Positions 55,375 through 63,996 of a DNA stretch of 64,000 bases are shown piece after piece. The position numbers and the translations under genes were made by a program. Below the pieces are notes generated by a model. It saw nothing but the letters and a program-made list of their open reading frames with translations. It was not told the origin of the DNA and ran no database searches. The stretch spans positions 1-64,000 of the forward strand of contig JAWWPG010000021.1 in NCBI GenBank assembly GCA_033850885.1, read 5' to 3'. Each line of letters begins with the position of its first letter. The first letter of the stretch is position 1. The DNA comes from JAWWPG01 sp033850885. GTDB lineage: Bacteria; Actinomycetota; Actinomycetes; Propionibacteriales; Nocardioidaceae.

Positions 55375-56100
55375 ATGCTGACCACCGCCGACTTCTTCCG
55401 GGGCGACGGCAACCTGCCCTTCGACCTGGTCGGGGCGTTCCCCGCACTCGACGACCTGGTGGGGGAAGCCCGTCGACTCATGCTCGACGATTTTCTCCGC
55501 GGCAGGACAGAGGTCAACGGCGACGTGCTCGGCCACGTCGACCTGACCGGCCCGGTCTACGTCGGGGCCGGCTCCGTCATCCACCCGATGGTGAGCATCG
55601 CGGGACCGGCTTACATCGGGCGGAACTGCTCCATCCGGCACGGTGCGCAGATTCGCAGCGGTAGCATCATCAGCGACGAGTGCGTCATCGGTCACGACGC
55701 CGAGGTCAAGAACACCGTGTGCCTCACCGGCGCGAAGCTGCAGAGCGGCATCTTCGCCGGAGACAGCGTCCTCGGTCTCGGAGCTCGCGTCGGGTCCGGC
55801 ACGATCCTGAGCAACCGACGGTTCGGGCAGGACTCGATAAGCCTCGGGTCCGGCGACCACAAGATGACGACGGACCTGGAGTTCCTCGGCGCGGTCATCG
55901 GGGACTACGCGCGGTTGGGAGCCAATGTCGTGACGGCTCCCGGAACCGTGGTCGGGCCCTACACCTGGGTGGCCAGCCTGGTCAGCCTCTTCGGGTACGT
56001 CCCGCGGGGGAAGCTGGTTCTGCTCAAGCAGGAGCTCGAGTACCGGGACAAGGCCGAGACGGATCTGCGCTCCGGCCGGGGAGAGTACGAACGGGCCTGA
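55375..56100 (+). CDS. Left-handed beta-helix hexapeptide protein (nucleotidyltransferase/acyltransferase C-domain-like)
   Basis: A 241-residue protein dominated by hexapeptide repeats of the left-handed beta-helix: VYVGAGSVIHPMVSIAGPAYIGRNCSIRHGAQIRSGSIISDECVIG and IFAGDSVLGLGARVGSGTIL. Proteins of this shape are acyl- or nucleotidyltransferase-related, often GlmU C-domain or gamma-carbonic anhydrase-like. No N-terminal nucleotidyltransferase domain is present. ATG 55375. Divergent from the Pat gene. Substrate unknown. Confidence 0.85.
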   Translation: MLTTADFFRGDGNLPFDLVGAFPALDDLVGEARRLMLDDFLRGRTEVNGDVLGHVDLTGPVYVGAGSVIHPMVSIAGPAYIGRNCSIRHGAQIRSGSIISDECVIGHDAEVKNTVCLTGAKLQSGIFAGDSVLGLGARVGSGTILSNRRFGQDSISLGSGDHKMTTDLEFLGAVIGDYARLGANVVTAPGTVVGPYTWVASLVSLFGYVPRGKLVLLKQELEYRDKAETDLRSGRGEYERA

Positions 56101-56111
56101 GCACGCATGCT

Positions 56112-56174
56112 GGACCGGGTTGGCCACCTGCCGGACCCGATTGGCCGCCTTCCGGACCCGGTTTGCCGGCTGGC
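56112..56174. repeat. Three tandem 21-bp repeats
   Basis: Three units of 21 bases (56112-56132, 56133-56153 and 56154-56174) share the form GGACCCGRTTKGCC with a variable end. The first copy has GGACCGGG. They lie between the hexapeptide gene and the acyl-CoA synthetase gene, 55 bases upstream of the latter start. Two helical turns per unit suggest a protein-binding array or a slipped duplication. Confidence 0.75.
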
Positions 56175-56228
56175 ACAGGCGTGGATCCGGTTCCTCAGCC
56201 TCCGGCCGGTACGTCGTAAAGTGCGCAC

Positions 56229-57935
56229 ATGGACTCTGCCGACGCCACGTCGACCACGCGCTTCCGGACGGCGCGGGACTTCCTGCTGGCCCACCGCGAG
56301 GACTACGAGAAGGCGCAGCTCGAGTTCCGGTGGCCGCAGCTCGAGGACTTCAACTGGGCCACGGACTGGTTCGACGTCCTTGCCGACGAGCAGCCGAACA
56401 CCCTGGCGCTGTGGATCGTCGAGGAAGACGGCAGCGAGACCAAGCTGTCCTACGCAGAGATAAGCGAGCTGTCGAAGCGCTTCGCCGGATCGCTGTCGGC
56501 CGCCGGGGTCGAACCGGGTCAGCGCGTGCTTCTCCTCCTCGGCAACGTCGCTCCCCTGTGGGTCGCCATGCTCGGCTGCATCCGGCTCGGTGCCGTCATG
56601 ATCCCCGCCACGACGCTGCTGTCCTCGGCAGACATCGCCGACCGTCTCGAACGGGGCCGGGTACGCGCCGTCGTGGCGGGGGCCGTCGACACCGGGAAGT
56701 TCGGCAAGGGCGCGGAGTCGCTCGTCCGGGTGAGCGTCGGGTCGGCGGAAGGGTGGTCGTCGTACGACGACATGGTGGCAGCCGGCGCACCGGCACTCGT
56801 CGGCGGCAAGACGCGCGCCGACGACACGCTCCTGCTGTACTTCACGTCGGGGACGACGGCCCAGCCCAAGCTGGTCGGGCACACCCATGCGTCGTACCCG
56901 GTCGGCCATCTCTCCACGATGTACTGGATCGGCCTGCAGGCGGCCGACCTGCACCTCAACATCTCGTCATCCGGCTGGGCCAAGCACGCCTGGTCGTGCG
57001 TCTTTGCCCCGTGGAACGCGGGAGCGACGACGGTGATCTACAACTACACGCGCTTCGACGCCACCGCATTGCTCGAGGTGATGGAGCGGATCGGGGTGAC
57101 GACGTTCTGTGCCCCACCGACGGTGTGGCGGATGATCGCGCAGGCCGACATGAGCGGGCATCGGCTTGCGCTGCGCGAGTGCGTGGGCGCCGGCGAACCG
57201 CTCAACCCCGAGGTGATCGAGCAGGTCGAGCGGGCGTGGGGTATCACGGTCAGGGACGGATACGGGCAGACCGAGACGACCTGCATGATCGGCAACTCCC
57301 CCGGCCAGCACGTGAAGCTCGGGTCGATGGGCCGGCCGCTCCCGGGGTACGTCGTCTCGCTCGTCGACCCGGCCACCGGCGACGTCGGCGACGACGGCGA
57401 GATCTGCCTCGAGCTCGCGCGCCGCCCGCTCGGGCTGATGACCGGGTACGACGACGAGGGCCGCACGTCCGAGGCGATGCGGGGCGGCTTCTACCACACC
57501 GGCGACGTGGCATCGCTCGACGACGACGGGTACATCACGTACGTGGGCCGCTCCGACGACGTCTTCAAGGCAAGCGACTACCGGATCAGCCCGTTCGAGC
57601 TGGAGAGCGTGCTCATCGAGCACCCGGCCGTGGCGGAGGCCGCGGTGGTCCCGTCACCCGACCCGGTCAGGCTCGCGGTGCCGAAGGCGTTCATCGTGCT
57701 GGCTCCCGGGCATGCGCCCTCGGAGGACCTGGCGAGAGACATCCTGGGGTACGCACGCGAGCACCTCGCCCCGTTCAAGCGGATCCGGAGGATCGAGTTC
57801 GCCGAGCTGCCCAAGACGATCTCGGGCAAGATCCGGCGGGTGGAGCTGAGGAACACCGAGGCCGAGCACGTCGGAGCCGGCGAGCGCGCCGAGTACTCCT
57901 ACTCGGAGGACGACTTCCCCGGCCTGAAAGGCTAG
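56229..57935 (+). CDS. AMP-forming acyl-CoA synthetase
   Basis: A 568-residue ANL-family enzyme activating a carboxylic acid to acyl-CoA through an acyl-AMP. It shows LLYFTSGTTAQPK (P-loop, 202-214), GYGQTET (345-351), YHTGD (422-426), the hinge GRSDDVFKASDYRI and the C-terminal PKTISGKIRR with catalytic K534. Closest by look to medium-chain acyl-CoA synthetases. ATG 56229. K534 lies in the PxxxxGK motif targeted by Pat-type acetyltransferases, one of which is encoded nearby. The substrate cannot be read. Confidence 0.93.
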   Translation: MDSADATSTTRFRTARDFLLAHREDYEKAQLEFRWPQLEDFNWATDWFDVLADEQPNTLALWIVEEDGSETKLSYAEISELSKRFAGSLSAAGVEPGQRVLLLLGNVAPLWVAMLGCIRLGAVMIPATTLLSSADIADRLERGRVRAVVAGAVDTGKFGKGAESLVRVSVGSAEGWSSYDDMVAAGAPALVGGKTRADDTLLLYFTSGTTAQPKLVGHTHASYPVGHLSTMYWIGLQAADLHLNISSSGWAKHAWSCVFAPWNAGATTVIYNYTRFDATALLEVMERIGVTTFCAPPTVWRMIAQADMSGHRLALRECVGAGEPLNPEVIEQVERAWGITVRDGYGQTETTCMIGNSPGQHVKLGSMGRPLPGYVVSLVDPATGDVGDDGEICLELARRPLGLMTGYDDEGRTSEAMRGGFYHTGDVASLDDDGYITYVGRSDDVFKASDYRISPFELESVLIEHPAVAEAAVVPSPDPVRLAVPKAFIVLAPGHAPSEDLARDILGYAREHLAPFKRIRRIEFAELPKTISGKIRRVELRNTEAEHVGAGERAEYSYSEDDFPGLKG

Positions 57936-57939
57936 CGGC

Positions 57940-58458
57940 GTGGCGGCGTTTCCCGAGCCGACCGAGGAGCTGGACGACACCCGGCAGGTACTGCTCGGCT
58001 ACCTCGACTTCTTCCGCACCACGGTCGAGGAGAAGGTTCGCGGCATCCGGCCCTCCGACCAGGCTCGCAGCATCCTGCCGACCGGCTGGACACCTCTCGA
58101 GCTCGTCAAGCACCTCACGTTCATGGAACGGCGATGGCTGGTGTGGGGCTTCCTCGGCGAGCAGCTGCAGGACCCGTACGGCGACGACGACCCGTCCGGA
58201 CGGTGGCGCGTCGGATCCGAGGAGACAGCCGACACGCTGCTCGAGGCTTTGCGGGCGGGAGGCCGGCGTACCCGCGAGGTCGTGAGCCGGGCGCTGCTGT
58301 CCGACCGGGCACGGCTCGGTGGCAGGTTCACCGACGCGCCCCCGCCCGCGCTGGAACGCATCCTGCTTCATGTGCTGCAGGAGTACGCCCGCCACGTCGG
58401 CCACCTGGACATCGTCCGCGAGCTGGTCCAGCCGGACGGCGGGGGGATCGGCGAGTAG
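57940..58458 (+). CDS. DUF664/DinB family protein
   Basis: A 172-residue four-helix-bundle protein of the DinB/DUF664 type, with likely metal ligands in KHLTFMERRWLVWGF and the C-terminal HVLQEYARHVGHLDIVRE histidines. Members include mycothiol- or bacillithiol-dependent transferases. GTG 57940 begins 4 bases after the acyl-CoA synthetase stop, so it is likely co-transcribed. Function unknown. Confidence 0.85.
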   Translation: MAAFPEPTEELDDTRQVLLGYLDFFRTTVEEKVRGIRPSDQARSILPTGWTPLELVKHLTFMERRWLVWGFLGEQLQDPYGDDDPSGRWRVGSEETADTLLEALRAGGRRTREVVSRALLSDRARLGGRFTDAPPPALERILLHVLQEYARHVGHLDIVRELVQPDGGGIGE

Positions 58459-58486
58459 GCCGCCTCCCGCACCCGGCCGGCCTCCC

Positions 58487-58852
58487 TCAGCGGACGCGAA
58501 GGATGCCCGTCATCTGCGGGTGGATGTTGCAGTGGAAGCCGTACCTGCCTGCGGTCGAGGGCGCGCGGAAGAAGGCCGTCGACCTGGCCGGAACGACGAC
58601 GTTGAACTTCCCTGCCTTGTTGGACGTGACCGTGTGCGTGACGGCATCCCGGTTGACGACGCGGACATTGACCCCGTGGCGCACACGTAACGGCGTGTTG
58701 AACGTGAACATGCTGATCGTGATGGTCGGCGTTCTGAGGGGGGCGGCCTGATGAGACTGACGGGCGTTCGCGACCCCGACGGCGGCGAGAGAAACGAGCA
58801 TGAAGATCGGGACGACGAGGAAGGCGAGAAGCGACTTACGGCGAGTTGACAT
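58487..58852 (-). CDS. Exported small cupredoxin (blue copper protein)
   Basis: A 121-residue secreted protein with a signal peptide (about residues 1-30, FLVVPIFMLVSLAAVGVANA) and a plastocyanin/amicyanin-like domain. Type-1 copper ligands are visible: H73 in VTHTVTS, and C108, H111, M114 in HCNIHPQM. It would transfer electrons outside the membrane. ATG 58852 follows AAAGGA. Convergent with the DinB-family gene and divergent from parC. Genetic partner unknown. Confidence 0.88.
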   Translation of the reverse strand: MSTRRKSLLAFLVVPIFMLVSLAAVGVANARQSHQAAPLRTPTITISMFTFNTPLRVRHGVNVRVVNRDAVTHTVTSNKAGKFNVVVPARSTAFFRAPSTAGRYGFHCNIHPQMTGILRVR

Positions 58853-59054
58853 GGGGGTCCTTTCGGGGGGGCACCTGGCGAACCTAGGTGTCACACGCCA
58901 CCGGCGTAAAAATGGTTCACCAGGCGCGACCGGCAGGCACGGCCGGTGGGTCGTTGCCCAGGCTCGTCGCCCCCACCCGACACAATGGTGCCGGGGGCGC
59001 GGTCGCCGCCGCCAAAGCGGCGCGCACATCGAACGAGGAGCTGACGGCAGCGAC

Positions 59055-61496
59055 ATGGCACGACGTACGGCGACCAGGCCGGAGGACGATTTCGAGGAGC
59101 ACATCGTCGATGTCGACGTGCGGGACGAGATGCGGGCGAGCTACCTCGAGTACGCCTACTCGGTGATCTACTCGCGGGCGCTGCCGGACGCCAGGGACGG
59201 CCTCAAACCTGTCCAGCGCCGCATCCTCTACACCATGGACGACATGGGTCTTCGTCCCGACCGAGGCCATGTCAAGAGCGCCCGCGTCGTCGGTGAGGTG
59301 ATGGGCCGGCTGCACCCGCACGGCGACGGCGCCATCTACGACGCGCTGGTGCGGATGGTCCAGCCGTGGGCGTTGCGACTACCTCTCATCGACGGACACG
59401 GTAACTTCGGCTCTCCCGACGACCCGCCGGCGGCCATGCGCTACTCCGAGTGCCGGATGGCGGCCGCCGCGACCCCGATGACCGCCGACATCGACGAGGA
59501 GACGGTCGACTTCCGGCCGAACTACGACAGCCGCGAGCTCGAGCCGACGGTCCTTCCTGCCGCGTTCCCGAACCTGCTCGTCAACGGGGCGAGCGGAATC
59601 GCCGTCGGGATGGCCACCAACCTCGTACCGCACAACCTCGTCGAGGTCGTCCAGGCGCTCCGTCACCTGGTCGGTCACCCCGACGCCACCCTGGACGACC
59701 TGATGCGCTTCATCCCGGGCCCCGACCTTCCGACCGGGGGCAAGATCATCGGGCTCGACGGCATCCGGGAGGCCTATGAGACGGGCCGCGGCTCGTTCAA
59801 GATGCGGGCCAGCACCCGCATCGAGAACGCTTCTCCGCGCCGCAAGGCAATCGTGGTGACAGAGCTCCCGTACAACATCGGCCCGGAACGGGTGATCGAG
59901 CGGATCGCCGCGCTCGCCCAGTCCAAGAGGCTCATCGGGATCTCGGACGTGAAGGACCTCACCGACTCGGCAAAGGGGCTGCACCTGGTCATCGAGATCA
60001 AGAACGGCTTCCACCCCGAGGCGATCCTCGAGCAGCTGTTCCGCCAGACGCCGCTGGAGGAGTCGTTCTCGATCAATGCCGTCGCGCTCGTCGACGGCCA
60101 GCCCCGCACCCTGAGCCTCCGCCAGCTGCTCACCGTCTATCTGGAGCACCGGTACGACGTCGTGCGCCGCCGGTCGACGTACCGGCGGACGAAGGCGTCG
60201 GAGCGGCTGCACCTGGTCGAGGGCCTGCTGGTCGCGATCCTGGACATCGACGAGGTCATCCAGCTGATCCGCTCCAGCGACGACGCCGATGAGGCGAGGC
60301 AGCGCCTGATCAGCGTGTTCGACCTGTCGCAGGAGCAGGCAACGTACATCCTCGACATGCCGTTGCGGCGGCTGACCAGGTTCTCGAGGCTCGAGCTCGA
60401 GGCGCAGAGGTCCGAGCTCGAGCGCACGATCGAGGAGCTCACCGCGATCCTCGACGACCCGGCGCTGCTGCGGAAGATCACCGGCGACGAGCTGAACGAG
60501 CTGGCCAAGCAGCACGGCACGCCACGACGGACCGTGCTGCTGGAATCCGCGGGGCAACCGCTGACCGCGACGGTCCCGCTCGAGGTGGCGGACGACCCGT
60601 GCCGCGTGCTGCTTTCGTCAACGGGACTGCTGGCGCGCACCTTCTCCGCGGAGCCTCTCGGCGCCGGCGGAGGACGATCTCGCCACGATGTGATCTGCGC
60701 GACCGCTCGCTCGACAGCCCGCGGGTTCGTCGGCGTGGTGACGTCCGCGGGAAGGCTATTGCGGCTCAGCGTGCTCGACCTGCCGGTGCTGCCCGACACC
60801 GCCAACGCGCCGACTCTGCAGGGCGGCGCCCCGCTCACCGAGTTCCTCGCGCTCGACCCCGGCGAGCGGGTGGTCACCCTCATGTCCCTGCTGCCCGACT
60901 CCCCCGGCCTCGTGCTCGGCACGCGAGGCGGTGTCGTCAAGCGGGTGCTGCCGGAGGTGCTCGGCAAGGACAGCTGGGACCTGATCCGGCTCGACCCCGA
61001 TGACGTGGTGGTGGGCGGGCAGGAGATCTCGGGCGGCGAGGAGCTCGCCTTCGTCACGAGCGACGCGCAGCTGCTGCACTTCCCGGCGTCGGTGGTTCGG
61101 CCACAGGGCAGGTCGGGTGGCGGCGTGGCCGGCGTACGCCTCTCCGGCGGGGCACACGTGGTCTGCTTCGGGGCCGCCGACCCGACGCTCGGCGATGTCG
61201 TGGTCACGGTCTCGGGGACGGCGAACGCGCTGCCGGGGACGGAGACGGGCAGTGTCAAGGTGACGCCTCTCGCCGAGTATCCGGGCAAGGGAAGGGGCAC
61301 CGCCGGGGTGCGGTGCCACCGGTTCCTGAAGGGCGAGGACACCCTCGTCACCGCCTACGTCGGGCCCGGCCCGGCCCTGGCGTCGGCGGCGAGCGGAGCG
61401 CCCATCGACCTCCCGACCGACCAGGGCCGCCGCGACGGGTCCGGCACCCCGGCCACCCAGCCGATCGGGGCGATCGCCGGGACGCCGCGCGGCTGA
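59055..61496 (+). CDS. parC: DNA topoisomerase IV subunit A (ParC)
   Basis: An 813-residue type IIA topoisomerase subunit that cleaves DNA and decatenates chromosomes. Active-site Tyr130 is in AMRYSECR, and HPHGD is at 87-91. Position 92 is Gly and 93 Ala where E. coli GyrA has Ser83 and Ala84. The C-terminal beta-pinwheel (about 500-813) has a degenerate GyrA box (RPQGRSGGGVAG), which favours ParC over GyrA. ATG 59055. No ParE gene is present in the window. It is divergent from the cupredoxin gene. Confidence 0.92.
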   Translation: MARRTATRPEDDFEEHIVDVDVRDEMRASYLEYAYSVIYSRALPDARDGLKPVQRRILYTMDDMGLRPDRGHVKSARVVGEVMGRLHPHGDGAIYDALVRMVQPWALRLPLIDGHGNFGSPDDPPAAMRYSECRMAAAATPMTADIDEETVDFRPNYDSRELEPTVLPAAFPNLLVNGASGIAVGMATNLVPHNLVEVVQALRHLVGHPDATLDDLMRFIPGPDLPTGGKIIGLDGIREAYETGRGSFKMRASTRIENASPRRKAIVVTELPYNIGPERVIERIAALAQSKRLIGISDVKDLTDSAKGLHLVIEIKNGFHPEAILEQLFRQTPLEESFSINAVALVDGQPRTLSLRQLLTVYLEHRYDVVRRRSTYRRTKASERLHLVEGLLVAILDIDEVIQLIRSSDDADEARQRLISVFDLSQEQATYILDMPLRRLTRFSRLELEAQRSELERTIEELTAILDDPALLRKITGDELNELAKQHGTPRRTVLLESAGQPLTATVPLEVADDPCRVLLSSTGLLARTFSAEPLGAGGGRSRHDVICATARSTARGFVGVVTSAGRLLRLSVLDLPVLPDTANAPTLQGGAPLTEFLALDPGERVVTLMSLLPDSPGLVLGTRGGVVKRVLPEVLGKDSWDLIRLDPDDVVVGGQEISGGEELAFVTSDAQLLHFPASVVRPQGRSGGGVAGVRLSGGAHVVCFGAADPTLGDVVVTVSGTANALPGTETGSVKVTPLAEYPGKGRGTAGVRCHRFLKGEDTLVTAYVGPGPALASAASGAPIDLPTDQGRRDGSGTPATQPIGAIAGTPRG

Positions 61497-61533
61497 CTGC
61501 CGGCCACCGCGCCGCCGTGGCAGGCTGTTCCAC

Positions 61534-62205
61534 GTGCGCAGGCTGACGACGCTGATGGTGGTGGTGCTGTTCGCCGTGGCGGCCTGCAGCGGCTCGACCA
61601 GCAACCGACAGCCGGTCGCTGACCGCCTGGTGGCCGCCAAAAAGAGCTTCGACGAGGCGAAGTTCATCGGCTTCACACTGTCGTCCGACCACCTCCCAGG
61701 CGGCGTCTCGGCCCTGGAGTCCGCCCACGGGACCGGTACCCACGCTCCCGCCTTCACTGGCAGCGTCCAGGTCATGAAGGGCCTCTCGATCGACGCCGGG
61801 CTGGTCGCCGTCGACGGAGCGGTCTACGCCAAGCTGCCGTTCGTGGGGTGGAGCAAGATCAACCCGGCCGACTACGGCGCGCCCGACCCGGCGGCACTGA
61901 TGAACCGGAGGACCGGCATCTCGTCCCTGCTCACGGACACGGTCGCCGCCAAGACCAGCGGGTCCGAGCGGAGCGGCAGCACGATCCTCACCAAGGTCGA
62001 CGGACACCTGCCGGGCAAGTACGTGCATGCGTTGTTCTCGTCATCGGCGCTGACCAGCTTCAAGGTCACGTTCACGTTGACAGATGGCAACGCACTGCAC
62101 GGTGTGTCGATCACCGGACCGTTCTACGGCGACCACGGCGACTGCACCTACTCCATCATCTTCGACCTGACGGCCGATCCCGTCACCATCACCGCGCCCC
62201 AGTAG
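61534..62205 (+). CDS. LprG/LppX-like lipoprotein
   Basis: A 223-residue lipoprotein with signal peptide and lipobox VAAC at Cys18, and a domain typical of LppX/LprA/F/G: SFDEAKFIGFTLSSDHLPGG, FTGSVQVMKGLSIDAGLVAVDGAVYAKLPFVGWSKI and YVHALFSSSALTSFKVTFTL. Such proteins bind triacylglycerides or lipoglycans in a hydrophobic cavity. GTG 61534. It is followed 12 bases later by an MFS transporter, the arrangement of the lprG-Rv1410c (P55) pair of M. tuberculosis. Confidence 0.88.
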   Translation: MRRLTTLMVVVLFAVAACSGSTSNRQPVADRLVAAKKSFDEAKFIGFTLSSDHLPGGVSALESAHGTGTHAPAFTGSVQVMKGLSIDAGLVAVDGAVYAKLPFVGWSKINPADYGAPDPAALMNRRTGISSLLTDTVAAKTSGSERSGSTILTKVDGHLPGKYVHALFSSSALTSFKVTFTLTDGNALHGVSITGPFYGDHGDCTYSIIFDLTADPVTITAPQ

Positions 62206-62217
62206 CGGCGGCCCGTC

Positions 62218-63996
62218 GTGAGCTACCCCGTGACGCGCGCGCTTGCCACCCCGCGCGCCCTGCTCGTTCTCGCGGCGATCGCCGTCGGCTTCGCGGCGGC
62301 GGACACCTATGTCGTGGTCCTAGCGCTGCCCGACATGATCGCATCCGTCGGGCTCAGCATCGACCAGCTGCAGCGGGGCGCACCCGTCGTGTCCGGCTTC
62401 CTGCTCGGCTACGTAGCCATGCTGCCGCTGGTCGGCCGGATCGCCGACATCCGTGGCCGGATCCCCGTCCTCGTGGGCTCCCTGGTGGCGTTCTCCGTCG
62501 GTTCGCTGGTGACGGCAGCGTCGTACGACCTGGTGACGATGGTGGCCGGTCGCTTCATCCAGGGCGCCGGCGGCGGCGGGCTGGTGCCGGCCACACTCGC
62601 GCTGGTCGCGGACATCTGGCCGGCCGAGCGCCGAGGGCTTCCGCTCGGCGTCGTCGGTGCGGTCCAGGAGCTCGGCGCTGTCATCGGACCGCTGTACGGC
62701 GCCCTGATCCTCACCCGGTGGACCTGGCGGACGATCTTCTGGGTGAACCTGGCCGCCAGCCTCGTCATCGTGGCCGCCCTGCTCACCGTCGGTGCCCGCC
62801 CCACGGCCGAGAGTGCCGTCGCGTCACCGGCGAAGTCACGGCGACCCACTCTCGACTTCCCCGGGATCGCGCTGGCGCTGCTCGCGCTGGCGGCGCTCGT
62901 GCTCGTCATGACCGAGCCGCAGCGGCTCGCCAGCGGGCTGACCACCGGGCTGGCTTTCATCAGGTACGCCGGGGACAGCAGGTGGTCGACGCCGATGTCG
63001 TTGGCCTTCGTGGTCCTGCTAGCCCTCTTCGTGGTTCGCCAGGCGACGGCACGGCGGCCGCTGGTCGGCTGGCGCGGCTGGCGCGGGCTCGCCCGATCGG
63101 CCGACCTGCCGGGTGCCGCCCTGCTGGCTGTCGTGCTGGCCGGCATCGTGCTGGCATTCGCGACCGCGGACCCCCAGGTCGAGGTCCTCTCCTCGGCGGG
63201 TCCCTGGCTGCTGACCGTGAGCGCAGCGGCCGCGGTCGCCTTCGTGCTCCGGCAGCGAAGTGCCGCCACGCCCCTCGTCCCGCCGGGTGCTCTGCGCGCC
63301 CGGCCGGCGTGGGGAGCCCTCGTCGTCAGCTTCTTCGTCGGGTGCGCCCTGATCGCCGCACTGGTCGACGTGCCCATCTTTGCCCGGGTGACGGTCTACC
63401 CTCACTCCCAGCTCGATGCGGCCCTGGTCCTGGTCCGCCTGCTGGTGGCGATCCCGGTCGGTGCCGTACTGGGGGGCTACCTGTGTCGCCGGGTCCGGGC
63501 AACGGTGCTGGCGAGTGCCGGCATGGCGCTCGCCGGCCTCGGGTTCGTGACGATGACGACCTGGGGCCTGACGACGCTGAACCACGCGGACGCGACGCTT
63601 CCGCTTGTGGCCTGCGGGCTGGGCTTCGGAATCTCCATCGCACCCACGAACGCAGCCCTGCTGGCCGCCAGCGACGATGCCGTCCACGGGCTTGCGTCCG
63701 CCTTCCTCGTGGTGGCTCGCATGGTCGGCATGCTCGTCGGGGTATCAGCGCTGACCACGATCGGGCTCCGCCGGTTCTACCAGGTCTCGGCCGCTCAGCC
63801 GACGCTGCACCAGGTGTGTCACGCCAACGCCATCTGCCCCGCGTACGTGAACGCGCTCAAGGAGGCAGGCATCGCTCAGCTGCACGTGGTGTTCTGGGGA
63901 GCAGCGGTCTGTGCCGGAGCGGCAGCTGTCCTCTCCGCCGTGCTGTTGCGACCGGCCGAGCCTCAGGCGTCGATCGCGTCGATGTCCAGCTCATAG
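62218..63996 (+). CDS. DHA2-family MFS transporter (P55-like)
   Basis: A 592-residue transporter with about 14 membrane helices: the loop 2-3 motif GRIADIRGRIPVLVGS, motif C-like VGAVQELGAVIGPLYGALIL, and a long central section. GTG 62218. P55 (Rv1410c) of M. tuberculosis works with LprG to move lipids to the outer layers; this pair has the same order and a 12-base gap. It ends at the TAG at 63994-63996, four bases before the window edge. Lipid transport is inferred from synteny. Confidence 0.88.
   Translation: MSYPVTRALATPRALLVLAAIAVGFAAADTYVVVLALPDMIASVGLSIDQLQRGAPVVSGFLLGYVAMLPLVGRIADIRGRIPVLVGSLVAFSVGSLVTAASYDLVTMVAGRFIQGAGGGGLVPATLALVADIWPAERRGLPLGVVGAVQELGAVIGPLYGALILTRWTWRTIFWVNLAASLVIVAALLTVGARPTAESAVASPAKSRRPTLDFPGIALALLALAALVLVMTEPQRLASGLTTGLAFIRYAGDSRWSTPMSLAFVVLLALFVVRQATARRPLVGWRGWRGLARSADLPGAALLAVVLAGIVLAFATADPQVEVLSSAGPWLLTVSAAAAVAFVLRQRSAATPLVPPGALRARPAWGALVVSFFVGCALIAALVDVPIFARVTVYPHSQLDAALVLVRLLVAIPVGAVLGGYLCRRVRATVLASAGMALAGLGFVTMTTWGLTTLNHADATLPLVACGLGFGISIAPTNAALLAASDDAVHGLASAFLVVARMVGMLVGVSALTTIGLRRFYQVSAAQPTLHQVCHANAICPAYVNALKEAGIAQLHVVFWGAAVCAGAAAVLSAVLLRPAEPQASIASMSSS

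Noticed and set aside
58800..59054. ParC start upstream of 59055
   Set aside because: The extension overlaps the promoter and start of the cupredoxin gene and lacks similarity in character to type IIA topoisomerase N termini.
58487..59104. Cupredoxin gene with a start up to 84 residues upstream
   Set aside because: The upstream part has no conserved features, while ATG 58852 has a ribosome site and a proper signal peptide.
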